Origin: Chromohalobacter sp. 11-W
GTDB lineage: Bacteria; Pseudomonadota; Gammaproteobacteria; Pseudomonadales; Halomonadaceae
Length of the DNA stretch: 64,000 bases
Direction of reading: 5' to 3'
Assembly: GCF_029889905.1 (NCBI RefSeq)
Contig: NZ_JARANZ010000003.1
Location: 1 to 64,000, forward strand
Shown piece after piece: positions 9,953-17,661 of this stretch (position 1 is its first letter; each line of letters starts with the position of its first letter). The position numbers and the translations under genes were made by a program. A model generated the notes under the pieces. It worked only from the letters and a program-made list of their open reading frames with translations, was not told the DNA's origin and made no database searches.

Positions 9953-9981
9953 TTGCAAAGCCTGAACTTTTCCGCTAAATA
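9953..9981 (+). promoter_or_regulatory. Candidate sigma70 promoter of dksA
   Basis: TTGCAA (9953-9958) and TAAATA (9976-9981) are separated by 17 bp and point to dksA, with the start codon about 80 bp downstream. A weaker pair, TTGACC with TTTTAT, lies about 40 bp upstream. Assignment is by consensus only. Confidence 0.45.
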
Positions 9982-10059
9982 AGCAAGGCTTCGGGCGGGC
10001 GCCCAAGCCCTACCCTGGCCAGGCATCGGCCCAAGTCACTTGCGTAATGAGGCAGTCCC

Positions 10060-10497
10060 ATGCCAGTAGCGGAAATCAAATCGGAAGCGCCGAAAAAATT
10101 CACCCCGTACGAGCCGGCGCCGGGTGAAGAATACATGAACGAGCAACAGCTCGCGCACTTCCGCCAAATCCTGCTCATCTGGAAACAGGAGCTCATGGAA
10201 GAGGTGGATCGCACGGTGCGCCACCTGCAGGAAGAGGCCAACAACTTCGCCGACCCGGCCGACCGTGCCACCCAGGAAGAAGGCTTCAACCTGGAATTGC
10301 GTACCCGTGACCGCGAGCGCAAGCTCCTCAAGAAAATCAACGAGACCATCGAGAATATCGATGAAGACGACTATGGCTTCTGTGAAGCCTGCGGCGTCGA
10401 GATCGGCATTCGCCGCCTCGAGGCGCGCCCCACCGCCACGCTCTGCGTCGACTGCAAAACGCTGGCGGAGCTCAAGGAAAAGCAACTCGGCGGTTGA
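10060..10497 (+). CDS. dksA: RNA polymerase-binding factor DksA
   Basis: DksA binds the secondary channel of RNA polymerase and, with ppGpp, represses stable RNA promoters and activates amino-acid promoters. The 145-residue protein has the coiled-coil tip motif DPADRA (residues 65-70, the functional Asp/Asp/Ala set) and a complete four-cysteine zinc finger (C108, C111, C129, C132). GAGG lies seven bases before the ATG. The rRNA-type promoters at the left edge, with GC-rich discriminators, are the kind of target it acts on. It heads the dksA-gluQ pair and ends at a clear hairpin. Confidence 0.97.
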   Translation: MPVAEIKSEAPKKFTPYEPAPGEEYMNEQQLAHFRQILLIWKQELMEEVDRTVRHLQEEANNFADPADRATQEEGFNLELRTRDRERKLLKKINETIENIDEDDYGFCEACGVEIGIRRLEARPTATLCVDCKTLAELKEKQLGG

Positions 10498-10520
10498 AAT
10501 CGTCCCTGAACACCCCTTCA

Positions 10521-10542
10521 ACGGGCACCTACGGGTGCCCGT
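10521..10542 (+). terminator. Hairpin terminator after dksA
   Basis: A perfect 9-bp stem (ACGGGCACC/GGTGCCCGT) with a TACG tetraloop begins 24 bp after the dksA stop. The T-run is short (GTTTG), so termination may be partial and gluQ may be read through. Confidence 0.6.
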
Positions 10543-10568
10543 TTGCCATTGCGTAGGTAACGTGTGAC

Positions 10569-11444
10569 ATGGCGTACACCGGTCGCTTCGCACCGACACC
10601 CTCAGGGCCCCTGCACCTGGGATCGCTGTTGGCGGCCCTGGCGAGCTTTCTCGACGCGCGCCACGCCAAGGGGCGCTGGCTCGTGCGTATCGAGGATATC
10701 GATCCGCCACGCTGCCCCACTGGCGCCGCCGATACCATTCTCCGCCAGTTGGAAGCCTTCGGTCTGAAATGGGATGGCCCCGTACGCCATCAGAGCGAGC
10801 GTCACGCCGCTTACCAGGCAGCGCTCGAACGCCTTGCCGCGCTAGGGCTTGCCTACCCATGCAGCTGTTCGCGCAAGGAATGGCGCGAATATGCCATCTA
10901 TCCCGGTTGGTGCCGGCACGAACCGCTGAATCCCGAGCGCCCCCTAGCCTGGCGACTGCGCAGCGATCTTGGCCGGCGCCCCATCGAATGGGAGGACCGA
11001 CGCCTGGGTCACCAGCGCTTCGATCCCACCGAGTTGGGCGACGTGGTCCTTAAGCGCAAGGACGACCTTTGGGCCTATCAGCTCGCGGTGGTCGTCGATG
11101 ACGCCGACCAAGGCGTATCCGATGTGGTGCGCGGTGCCGACCTACTCGACAACACCCCCTGGCAGCGTCAGTTGCAGGACGCACTGGAATGCCCGGTGCC
11201 GCGTTACTTACACCTTCCCTTGGTGCTCGGCGATAATGGCCAGAAGCTCTCCAAGCAGAACCTTGCCCCAGCGCTACCGACCGATGAAGCTGGCATCCGC
11301 CACACCCTGCACCATGCTTTGCAGCGCCTCGGGCAACAACCGCCACGCGAGATGGCGCATGCCTGCGTAGCCGATCAACTCGATTCAGCAATCTCCGCCT
11401 GGCGCCCGGAACGCCTGCGCCACATGGCAGCGAACGAGCACTGA
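10569..11444 (+). CDS. gluQ: Glutamyl-Q tRNA(Asp) synthetase
   Basis: This truncated GluRS paralogue glutamylates the queuosine base at the wobble position of tRNA-Asp. The 291-residue protein has the catalytic core only: HIGH-type HLGS at residues 16-19, a zinc site (CSC...Y...C, near residues 100-118) and a KMSKS-like KLSKQ loop near residue 228. The anticodon-binding domain of true GluRS is missing, as expected. dksA-gluQ is a widely conserved pair. In Pseudomonas the next gene is the kinase cbrA, which is not here. Confidence 0.95.
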   Translation: MAYTGRFAPTPSGPLHLGSLLAALASFLDARHAKGRWLVRIEDIDPPRCPTGAADTILRQLEAFGLKWDGPVRHQSERHAAYQAALERLAALGLAYPCSCSRKEWREYAIYPGWCRHEPLNPERPLAWRLRSDLGRRPIEWEDRRLGHQRFDPTELGDVVLKRKDDLWAYQLAVVVDDADQGVSDVVRGADLLDNTPWQRQLQDALECPVPRYLHLPLVLGDNGQKLSKQNLAPALPTDEAGIRHTLHHALQRLGQQPPREMAHACVADQLDSAISAWRPERLRHMAANEH

Positions 11445-11607
11445 GCGCCCACCTCCGCACGTACACCCGATGCCTCGACAGCGCGCTTGTCATGCCATGG
11501 TCGCACACCCCTTGGCTTGATTCGCCCAGCCGGCAGGCGTCAGGATACAAGCCAACCGAGCGCCGCATGAGCCGACGTCCGGCCACTCTCCATGCATTCA
11601 CGCGACC

Positions 11608-12981
11608 ATGAGGCCCATGAGCCGAATCCTGATCGTCGAAAACGAAGACACGCCGCGCCAGGCCCTGAAGGACCTGCTCGAGCGTCAAGCGTACCGCGTC
11701 GCGACCGCCGCATCGCTCGACGCCGCCCAGGCGCTGGCTCCGCAGACCTTCGATCTGGTGGTCTGCGATCTGCGCCTGGTGGGAGAAGACGGCACCCAGA
11801 TGCTCGCGCTGAGCGCCCCGACACCGGTATTGGTCATGACCGATCACGCCAGCCTGCGCAAGGCTGTGGTCGCGCTCAAGGAAGGTGCCGTTGACTGTAT
11901 CGCCAAACCCGTCGATGAAGATGACGTCCTGGCGACCGTGTCACGCGTGCTGTCACGCCCAGCGCCCAAGGAAATCGCCACCCCCAGCGGTGTGCCCCGC
12001 GGCATGATCGGCGAGTGCGTCGCCATGCAGCGTGTCTACGAACGCATCCGCAAGACGGCACCCGCCGACGTAACCGTGCTCGTGCAGGGTGAGTCGGGGA
12101 CCGGCAAAGAGCTGGTCGCGCGCGCCCTGCATCGCCAGAGCCGCCGCACCAAGGCACCGCTGATCTGCGTCAACTGCGCCGCGATTCCCGAAACCCTGAT
12201 CGAATCCGAACTCTTCGGTCACGAAAAGGGCGCTTTCACAGGCGCCAACAGCGCGCGCACCGGCCTGGTCGAAGCCGCCGATGGCGGCACGCTCTTCCTC
12301 GATGAGATCGGCGAGCTGCCTCTGGACGCTCAAGCCCGCCTGTTACGCGTGCTTCAGGAAGGCGAGATTCGGCGTATCGGCTCGGTGGAAACGCGTTACG
12401 TCGATGTGCGTCTGATCGCGGCGACGCATCGTGACTTGCACTCTCTATCACGCAGCGGCGAATTCAGGCTCGATCTCTACTATCGTCTCAATGTCATGCA
12501 GATCGAGTTGCCACCGCTTCGCGAACGCGACGACGATATTCTCTCCATTGCTCAGGTTCTGCTCGAGCGTGCCTGCACCCGTCATGCACGCCCGGGATTG
12601 CGCTTATCGCGTGCCGCACGCCGTGACATCCTCGGTTACGCTTGGCCAGGCAATGTGCGCGAGCTGGAAAACGCTCTGGAGCGCGGCGTCATCCTCGCCG
12701 AGGGCCACCTCATCCATCCCGACGACCTCGGCCTCCCACTGGAACGCAGACAGGAGCCGGTCTCTGCATCTTCCGAGCCTTCCGCCGCCCCCGAGGAGGA
12801 AGACGTGCTCGACGACGATCTTTCCCTGGAAGACTACTTCCAGCATTTCGTCCTCGAGCATCAGGCGCAGATGAGTGAAACCGAGCTGGCCCAGAAGCTG
12901 GGCATCAGCCGCAAGTGCCTGTGGGAGCGTCGCCAGCGCCTGGGCATTCCCCGCAAGAAAAACGCTCGTCGTCTAGCGTGA
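11608..12981 (+). CDS. cbrB: CbrB-like sigma54 response regulator
   Basis: This NtrC-family activator drives sigma54 promoters; in Pseudomonas CbrB controls carbon/nitrogen balance, mainly by inducing the RNA CrcZ. The 457-residue protein has a receiver domain (phosphoacceptor Asp54), an AAA+ domain with GESGTGKE (about 162-169) and GAFTGA (about 208-213) for sigma54 contact, an acidic linker, and a C-terminal helix-turn-helix ending in [17 protein letters not shown], which I recall as CbrB-like. Position after dksA-gluQ and before pcnB-folK-panBC also matches cbrB. The receiver acid pair reads E11-N12. No kinase gene is adjacent. Start could be 11617; neither ATG has a strong ribosome site. 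Confidence 0.85.
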   Translation: MRPMSRILIVENEDTPRQALKDLLERQAYRVATAASLDAAQALAPQTFDLVVCDLRLVGEDGTQMLALSAPTPVLVMTDHASLRKAVVALKEGAVDCIAKPVDEDDVLATVSRVLSRPAPKEIATPSGVPRGMIGECVAMQRVYERIRKTAPADVTVLVQGESGTGKELVARALHRQSRRTKAPLICVNCAAIPETLIESELFGHEKGAFTGANSARTGLVEAADGGTLFLDEIGELPLDAQARLLRVLQEGEIRRIGSVETRYVDVRLIAATHRDLHSLSRSGEFRLDLYYRLNVMQIELPPLRERDDDILSIAQVLLERACTRHARPGLRLSRAARRDILGYAWPGNVRELENALERGVILAEGHLIHPDDLGLPLERRQEPVSASSEPSAAPEEEDVLDDDLSLEDYFQHFVLEHQAQMSETELAQKLGISRKCLWERRQRLGIPRKKNARRLA

Positions 12982-13098
12982 GATCGCTTAATGCCGACGC
13001 GGAGCACCTTTTGTCCCCTGTCGCGACTATGGTCTAAGCGCATTTCCCGGCCTTTTTAGAGACCCTATGCGCCATTGAGACGAGGCCAATGCACCAGT

Positions 13099-13149
13099 TG
13101 TTACCATCCCACACAAGAGATGCCCCGTTATGCGGCAATTTCGGTAACA
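13099..13149. promoter_or_regulatory. Inverted half-sites upstream of the sigma54 promoter
   Basis: TGTTACC (13099-13105) and its inverse GGTAACA (13143-13149) are perfect 7-bp arms with 37 bp between them, centred about 125 bp before the predicted RNA start. That distance suits an enhancer for an NtrC-family activator. The same half-sites recur upstream of panB. Binding by the CbrB-like protein is inferred. Confidence 0.5.
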
Positions 13150-13223
13150 CCAAGCTCTTTCGGAACGCAGGGAACTTTCACAAGAAACCATAAAACACTG
13201 ATTAAAAAGAAAAAAACAAATGG

Positions 13224-13239
13224 TGGCACGACCACTGCA
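13224..13239 (+). promoter_or_regulatory. Sigma54 (-24/-12) promoter of the CrcZ-like RNA
   Basis: TGGCACG with a four-base gap and CTGCA gives the invariant GG (13225-13226) and GC (13237-13238) at the correct spacing; only the first T of TTGC is replaced by C. Transcription would begin near 13249. The adjacent upstream gene encodes a sigma54 activator. Confidence 0.75.
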
Positions 13240-13248
13240 ACATATAGA

Positions 13249-13743
13249 TCAAGAAAAACAACAGCCGGACGCCCGAGGCGCACGAACAAAGACAATAACG
13301 TACGTCCCAGGTGCTCAGCCCGACATCGGCAATAACAAACACAACAACGTCGAGCTGGAACATCGCACGCGAATCGCCAACAACAACAAACGAGACGCAA
13401 TGCGAGTCGACCGCCAACAACAACAAGATGGTCGAGATCCGGAACCGAACCAGGACGCGACGCTTCATGCGAGGCCCAACAAGAACAATGCCCTCGCCCG
13501 AAGCATCCCGACAACAACAACAAGACGTCGGGAGAAACGATGTCGTCGTGGTTGGATTATTGTTTTGAATACGAGGTGGTCACCACGCGGGAAGAGTCAC
13601 AACAACAAGAACACTGCTTGCCCGCCGAATCTCATTGGTGACTGTGGTGCGTATTCAAGGCGATGCGCCATCACGAAGAAGAAACAGCAGCAAGGACGTT
13701 GCATAGCATACTTAGGGGGAGGCCCATCGGGTCTCCCCTTTCT
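13249..13743 (+). ncRNA. crcZ: CrcZ-like Hfq-sequestering small RNA
   Basis: A noncoding transcript of about 495 nt is predicted from the sigma54 promoter to an intrinsic terminator. It carries about nine A-rich tracts of the AAN type bound by the Hfq distal face (near 13251, 13285, 13331, 13379, 13416, 13478, 13511, 13601 and 13676), mostly AACAACAACAA. At least three sit in loops: stems at 13407-13412/13430-13435, 13462-13474/13492-13504, and 13506-13512/13526-13532. CrcZ of Pseudomonas lies in the same place (cbrB to pcnB), has the same promoter class, and lifts catabolite repression by titrating Hfq from target mRNAs. Primary sequence identity beyond the motifs was not tested. No reading frame here has a convincing start or composition. 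Confidence 0.8.
13716..13743 (+). terminator. Intrinsic terminator of the CrcZ-like RNA
   Basis: A 10-bp stem GGGGAGGCCC/GGGTCTCCCC (one G-U pair) with an ATC loop is followed by TTTCT. This marks the 3' end of the noncoding transcript, about 130 bp before pcnB. Confidence 0.8.
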
Positions 13744-13809
13744 AATGCCATGCATTCCTACCTATTTCTCACGATAAGCCCGTTCTCGCTTCCCATCACG
13801 CCACATCCT

Positions 13810-13838
13810 TTGCAAGCCAAGGAGTGTCGGCTTACACT
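13810..13838 (+). promoter_or_regulatory. Candidate sigma70 promoter of pcnB
   Basis: TTGCAA (13810-13815), a 17-bp spacer and TACACT (13833-13838) lie after the RNA terminator, giving a leader of about 27 nt to the pcnB ATG. It lets pcnB be expressed separately from the upstream sigma54 unit. Confidence 0.5.
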
Positions 13839-13872
13839 AGCAACTTCGCTCTCCGCAAGTCGTTAACGACGC

Positions 13873-15288
13873 ATGTTCAAAGGATTTACCCGCTTTCTCC
13901 AACGCCCCGGTGAACGTTTGAAGACCCTGTTTGGCGCTCAACAGCCTTCCGGCCATTCCACACCCACATTGCGCGTCATACCGCGTGATCAGCACGACGT
14001 ATCGCGGCGTCTCTTCAGCGAGAATGCCCTCAAGGTGCTGTATCGTCTGCATAATGCCGGCCATGAAGCCTATCTGGTAGGTGGCTGTGTGCGTGACTCA
14101 CTGCTCGGTAAAGTCCCCAAAGACTTCGACATCGCCACCGATGCCACGCCGGAAGAAATACGCACGCTGTTTCGCAACTCACGCATCATCGGGCGCCGCT
14201 TCCGCATCGTCCATGTGCGCTTCGGCCGTGAAGTCATTGAAGTTACAACCTTCCGTGGTCGGCCCGGCGACGATCAAGACACCGCGCATTCCCAGCAATC
14301 CGACGACGGCTTGCTGCTGCGTGACAACGTCTGGGGCACCATCGAGGAAGACGCGCTACGTCGTGACTTCACGGTCAATGCGCTTTACTACAATATCGCC
14401 GACTTCTCGATTCACGATTGGGCCGACGGCGTGAACGATCTCGAAGCCCGCACCCTGCGCTTGATCGGCGACCCCGAGGTGCGCTATCGCGAGGACCCGG
14501 TGCGCATGCTGCGTGCCGTACGCTTCGCCGCCAAGCTGGACTTCGATATCGAGCCGCGCACCGAGACGCCGATTCTCGAATTGGCGCCTTTGCTGTTGCA
14601 GATTCCTCCGGCACGTTTGTTCGAGGAAGTACTCAAGCTCTTCCTTTCCGGGCAAGCACTGCGCACCTTCGAGCTGCTCCGCGAGTATGGCCTGTTCGCC
14701 ATGCTGTTCCCGGAGGTCGAAGAGGCCATCGCGGAACGCGCGTCGGCAAAGCCACTGATCGAGCAAGCCTTGATCAACACCGACCGGCGCATCCGGGAAG
14801 AACGCCCCGTCACGCCAGCGTTTCTGTACGGTGCCATGCTGTGGCCCGGCATGCGGCTACGCGCCGAGCGCCTCGAAAGCGACGGCATGCCGCCGATCCC
14901 CGCGCAACAGACTGCCTCGCAGCAAAGCATCTCGCGGCAACTGCAGCACACCTCGATCCCCAAGCGTTTCAGCATGCCGATGCGGGAAATCTGGGACCTT
15001 CAGCAACGCTTGCCAAAGCGTCGCGGCAAACGCGCCTTTCAGACCCTGGAGCATACCCGTTTCCGCGCCGCCTATGATTTCCTCCTGCTGCGCGAGAGCG
15101 CCGGTGAGATCGACCCCGGGCTCGGTGCTTGGTGGACAGCCTTCCAGGAAGGCGACGACCACGAGCAGGCACGTCTGATCGCCAAGACCAGTGGCTCCCC
15201 GGCCGGCACGTCCGACCGCCCTAAGCGGCGGCGGCGCCGGCGGCGCACCCCATCCTCCGAGCAAGGCAATGACGGGCGCCAGGAGTGA
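13873..15288 (+). CDS. pcnB: Poly(A) polymerase I
   Basis: PcnB adds 3' poly(A) tails to RNAs and so promotes decay by PNPase and other exonucleases. The 471-residue protein has the nucleotidyltransferase motif VGGCVRDSLLG (about residue 70) and the metal-binding DFDIATD (about 85-91), followed by the tRNA-nucleotidyltransferase-type RNA-binding domain. The C-terminus is a basic R-rich tail, usual for PAP I and distinct from CCA enzymes. The ATG has a poor ribosome site. Its last 20 bases overlap folK. Confidence 0.93.
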   Translation: MFKGFTRFLQRPGERLKTLFGAQQPSGHSTPTLRVIPRDQHDVSRRLFSENALKVLYRLHNAGHEAYLVGGCVRDSLLGKVPKDFDIATDATPEEIRTLFRNSRIIGRRFRIVHVRFGREVIEVTTFRGRPGDDQDTAHSQQSDDGLLLRDNVWGTIEEDALRRDFTVNALYYNIADFSIHDWADGVNDLEARTLRLIGDPEVRYREDPVRMLRAVRFAAKLDFDIEPRTETPILELAPLLLQIPPARLFEEVLKLFLSGQALRTFELLREYGLFAMLFPEVEEAIAERASAKPLIEQALINTDRRIREERPVTPAFLYGAMLWPGMRLRAERLESDGMPPIPAQQTASQQSISRQLQHTSIPKRFSMPMREIWDLQQRLPKRRGKRAFQTLEHTRFRAAYDFLLLRESAGEIDPGLGAWWTAFQEGDDHEQARLIAKTSGSPAGTSDRPKRRRRRRRTPSSEQGNDGRQE

Positions 15289-15769
15289 TCGCGTAGCGGC
15301 CTATATCGGCCTGGGCAGCAATCTGGACGGGCCGCGCGCGCATGTCACGCGCGCGCTGAACGAACTCGCTGCCCTGCCGCTGACCTACTTGGCAGGGCAT
15401 TCCTCCTTGTATGCCTCAGCGCCGGTGGGCCCCCAGGATCAACCCGACTTCATCAATGCCGTGGCCTGCGTGTTCACACGACTCTCGCCGCTGGCCTTGC
15501 TCGATCAACTGCAGGCACTCGAGCAACGTCATCGCCGGATACGCCAACGCCATTGGGGGCCGCGCACGCTGGATCTCGATCTCTTGCTCTACGCGAATCT
15601 CGAATGGCAAACACCGCGCCTGACGCTTCCTCATCCGGCCATGCACGAACGCGCCTTCGTACTCGTCCCCCTGGCGGAGCTCGCACCACAGGTAACGATC
15701 GCAGGCAAGACCAGCGCGGCCCTGGCGAAGCACCACGATGGTGCGGACTTGCACCGTCTTCTTCCCTAA
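15269..15769 (+). CDS. folK: HPPK, folate pyrophosphokinase
   Basis: FolK transfers pyrophosphate from ATP to 6-hydroxymethyl-dihydropterin, the step before dihydropteroate synthase (folP, also in this window at 32 kb). The 166-residue protein has IGLGSNLDGP at the N-terminus, PVGPQDQPDFINAV in the middle, and the signature RHWGPRTLDLDLLLY with the Mg-binding Asp residues. The ATG at 15269 lies inside the end of pcnB; a longer open frame upstream is a pcnB shadow. Confidence 0.95.
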   Translation: MTGARSDRVAAYIGLGSNLDGPRAHVTRALNELAALPLTYLAGHSSLYASAPVGPQDQPDFINAVACVFTRLSPLALLDQLQALEQRHRRIRQRHWGPRTLDLDLLLYANLEWQTPRLTLPHPAMHERAFVLVPLAELAPQVTIAGKTSAALAKHHDGADLHRLLP

Positions 15770-15789
15770 AAGTCGAGTTGCAGCCGATG

Positions 15790-15838
15790 TGTTACCGATC
15801 CACACTCTCGGCACCCTGAGGTAACGTTTGCGGTAACA
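15790..15838. promoter_or_regulatory. Second set of TGTTACC/GGTAACA half-sites, before panB
   Basis: TGTTACC (15790-15796) is followed by GGTAACG (15820-15826) and GGTAACA (15832-15838). The outer pair has 35 bp between arms, almost the same as the 37 bp of the pair upstream of the CrcZ-like RNA. No good sigma54 promoter was found downstream, so its role is open: repression, or activation of a sigma70 promoter. Confidence 0.45.
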
Positions 15839-15881
15839 CTTCCCCCAGGCCCGCGTGGGCCGCCACAGCATGGAATGTTTC

Positions 15882-16673
15882 ATGAAAACCGTCACCTTGA
15901 GCCACCTCAATGCCTTCAAGCGTGCCAGCGAACCGTTCAGTTGCCTGACGGCCTACGATGCCTCGTTCGCACAGCATGCGGGCGCCGCCGGTATCGATGT
16001 GCTGCTGGTGGGCGATTCGCTGGGCATGGTGCTGCAGGGTCATGCCAGCACGATTCCCGTGACGCTCGACGACATCCTTTATCACACGCGCTGCGTGGCG
16101 CGCGGCAAACAGCGCAGCCTGTTGATGGTCGACCTGCCCTTCATGAGCAACGCCGACACTCGCCAGTTGCTGCACGATGCCGGCGCCCTGATGCGAGCCG
16201 GCGCTGAGCTCGTCAAGATCGAAGGCGCGGGCTGGATGCACGACGATGTGCGCGCCCTCACGCGGCGAGGCGTGCCGGTATGCGCGCATCTGGGCCTGAC
16301 GCCCCAGAGCGTGCATCAGTTCGGGGGCTACAAGGTGCAAGGCCGCGAACAGGACGATGCCCAGCGCATCGTCGACGATGCCCGCTTGCTGGTCGATGCC
16401 GGTGCCTCGGTGATCCTGCTCGAGTGCGTGCCCGCCGCGCTGGGTCGCGCCGTGCGCGATGCCGTGGAGGTCCCGGTGATCGGGATCGGTGCAGGCCCCG
16501 ACGTGGATGGCCAGATTTTGGTGATGCATGACATCCTCGGCGTGACGCATGGACGGCCGCCACGTTTCGCCAAGAACTTCCTGACCGGCCACGACAGCAT
16601 TCAGGCGGCGTTTGCGGCCTACCATGACGCCGTCAAGACACGCCAGTTTCCCGCCGAGGAGCATTGTTTTTGA
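15882..16673 (+). CDS. panB: Ketopantoate hydroxymethyltransferase
   Basis: PanB is the first committed enzyme of pantothenate synthesis, adding a hydroxymethyl group to 2-ketoisovalerate from methylene-THF. The 263-residue TIM-barrel protein has the metal-site sequence VGDSLGMVLQGH near residue 44 and KIEGA near 113, and ends with the family block IGIGAGPDVDGQILVMHD. The ATG at 15882 gives the family N-terminus; upstream ATGs at 15855 and 15870 are possible. The TGATG overlap with panC indicates coupling. Confidence 0.95.
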   Translation: MKTVTLSHLNAFKRASEPFSCLTAYDASFAQHAGAAGIDVLLVGDSLGMVLQGHASTIPVTLDDILYHTRCVARGKQRSLLMVDLPFMSNADTRQLLHDAGALMRAGAELVKIEGAGWMHDDVRALTRRGVPVCAHLGLTPQSVHQFGGYKVQGREQDDAQRIVDDARLLVDAGASVILLECVPAALGRAVRDAVEVPVIGIGAGPDVDGQILVMHDILGVTHGRPPRFAKNFLTGHDSIQAAFAAYHDAVKTRQFPAEEHCF

Positions 16674-17536
16674 TGTTGACGCTGCACGACATCGCCGAAT
16701 TGCGTGCCCATTTGAATCCCCAGCGCCGCGATGGCCAGCGCATTGCCTTGGTACCGACCATGGGCAATCTGCACGCCGGGCATTTAGCTCTGGTCGATGC
16801 CGCGCGCCGTGACGCCGACGTGGTGGTCGCCACCATCTTCGTCAATCCTCTGCAATTCGGGGCCGGCGAGGACTTCGAGCGCTATCCGCGAACCCTCGAG
16901 GCCGATACCCAAGCGCTGGCGAGCCACGGCTGCGATATCGTCTTCGCCCCCAGTCCCGAGACGCTCTATCCCCAGGGCCGCGATCATCACACCCAGGTCA
17001 GTGTGCCCCAGGTAGCGGACGGACTGTGCGGCACCAACCGGCCCGGACATTTCACAGGCGTGGCCACGGTCGTCAGCCTGCTGTTCCATCTCGTGCAGCC
17101 CGATACCGCTTACTTCGGGCGCAAGGATTACCAGCAACTGACGGTGATCCGCAAAATGGTCGCGGATCTGCATTTCCCGATCGACATCGTCGGCGTCCCC
17201 ACCCAACGCGCCGAGGACGGCCTGGCGCTCTCCTCACGCAACGCGTATCTGAGTACTGCGGAGCGTCAGCGCGCACCCGCACTGTATCGCGTCCTGTGCC
17301 AGGTGCGTGACGCACTGCAAGGCGGCGAGCCGCCGGCGCCGGCACTGCGTGAGGGGTTAGCGAGCCTCGCGGCGGAAGGCTTCAAACCCGACTACCTGGA
17401 GCTGCGTCGTACCCAGGATCTGGGCCCGGTTGCACTGGAGACTCGCGAGACGATACTGCTCGTCGCCGCGCACCTCGGCACCACCCGCTTGATCGACAAT
17501 CTCCCGGTCAGCTTGCCGCGCCAATCCACCGCCTGA
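16673..17536 (+). CDS. panC: Pantothenate synthetase
   Basis: PanC joins pantoate and beta-alanine with ATP, the last step to pantothenate. The 287-residue cytidylyltransferase-fold enzyme has the HIGH-type TMGNLHAGHLALV near residue 30, VATIFVNPLQFG, FGRKDYQQL and the KMSKS-like loop GLALSSRN near residue 185. The ATG at 16673 shares one base with the panB stop, with GAGGAG upstream in panB. An aspartate decarboxylase gene (panD) is not in the window. Confidence 0.96.
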   Translation: MLTLHDIAELRAHLNPQRRDGQRIALVPTMGNLHAGHLALVDAARRDADVVVATIFVNPLQFGAGEDFERYPRTLEADTQALASHGCDIVFAPSPETLYPQGRDHHTQVSVPQVADGLCGTNRPGHFTGVATVVSLLFHLVQPDTAYFGRKDYQQLTVIRKMVADLHFPIDIVGVPTQRAEDGLALSSRNAYLSTAERQRAPALYRVLCQVRDALQGGEPPAPALREGLASLAAEGFKPDYLELRRTQDLGPVALETRETILLVAAHLGTTRLIDNLPVSLPRQSTA

Positions 17537-17595
17537 TGATCGTCACATTATGCCGATATAACCCCTCATACCGGCGGTCTACACCTATTACCCGA

Positions 17596-17625
17596 TTGTC
17601 GCGCAGCGTTGTACTCGCCTATCCT
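17596..17625 (+). promoter_or_regulatory. Candidate sigma70 promoter of the thiolase gene
   Basis: TTGTCG (17596-17601) and TATCCT (17620-17625) with an 18-bp spacer stand 37 bp before the start codon. It is a weak match and rests only on consensus. Confidence 0.35.
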
Positions 17626-17661
17626 GAGTGTATCGCCCCTCTAGGCTGACAGGAGACTCTC

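Noticed and set aside
13249-13700. CRISPR-like array suggested by repeated AACAACAACAA
   Set aside because: Units are short, imperfect and irregularly spaced, with no constant spacer length and no cas genes.
13128-13777. Open frames of 60-185 codons on both strands across the AAC-rich gap
   Set aside because: Their Asn/Gln/Thr-rich (or Val-rich antisense) composition follows directly from the AAC repeats. There is no ribosome binding site, the frames cross the predicted terminator, and they resemble no family.
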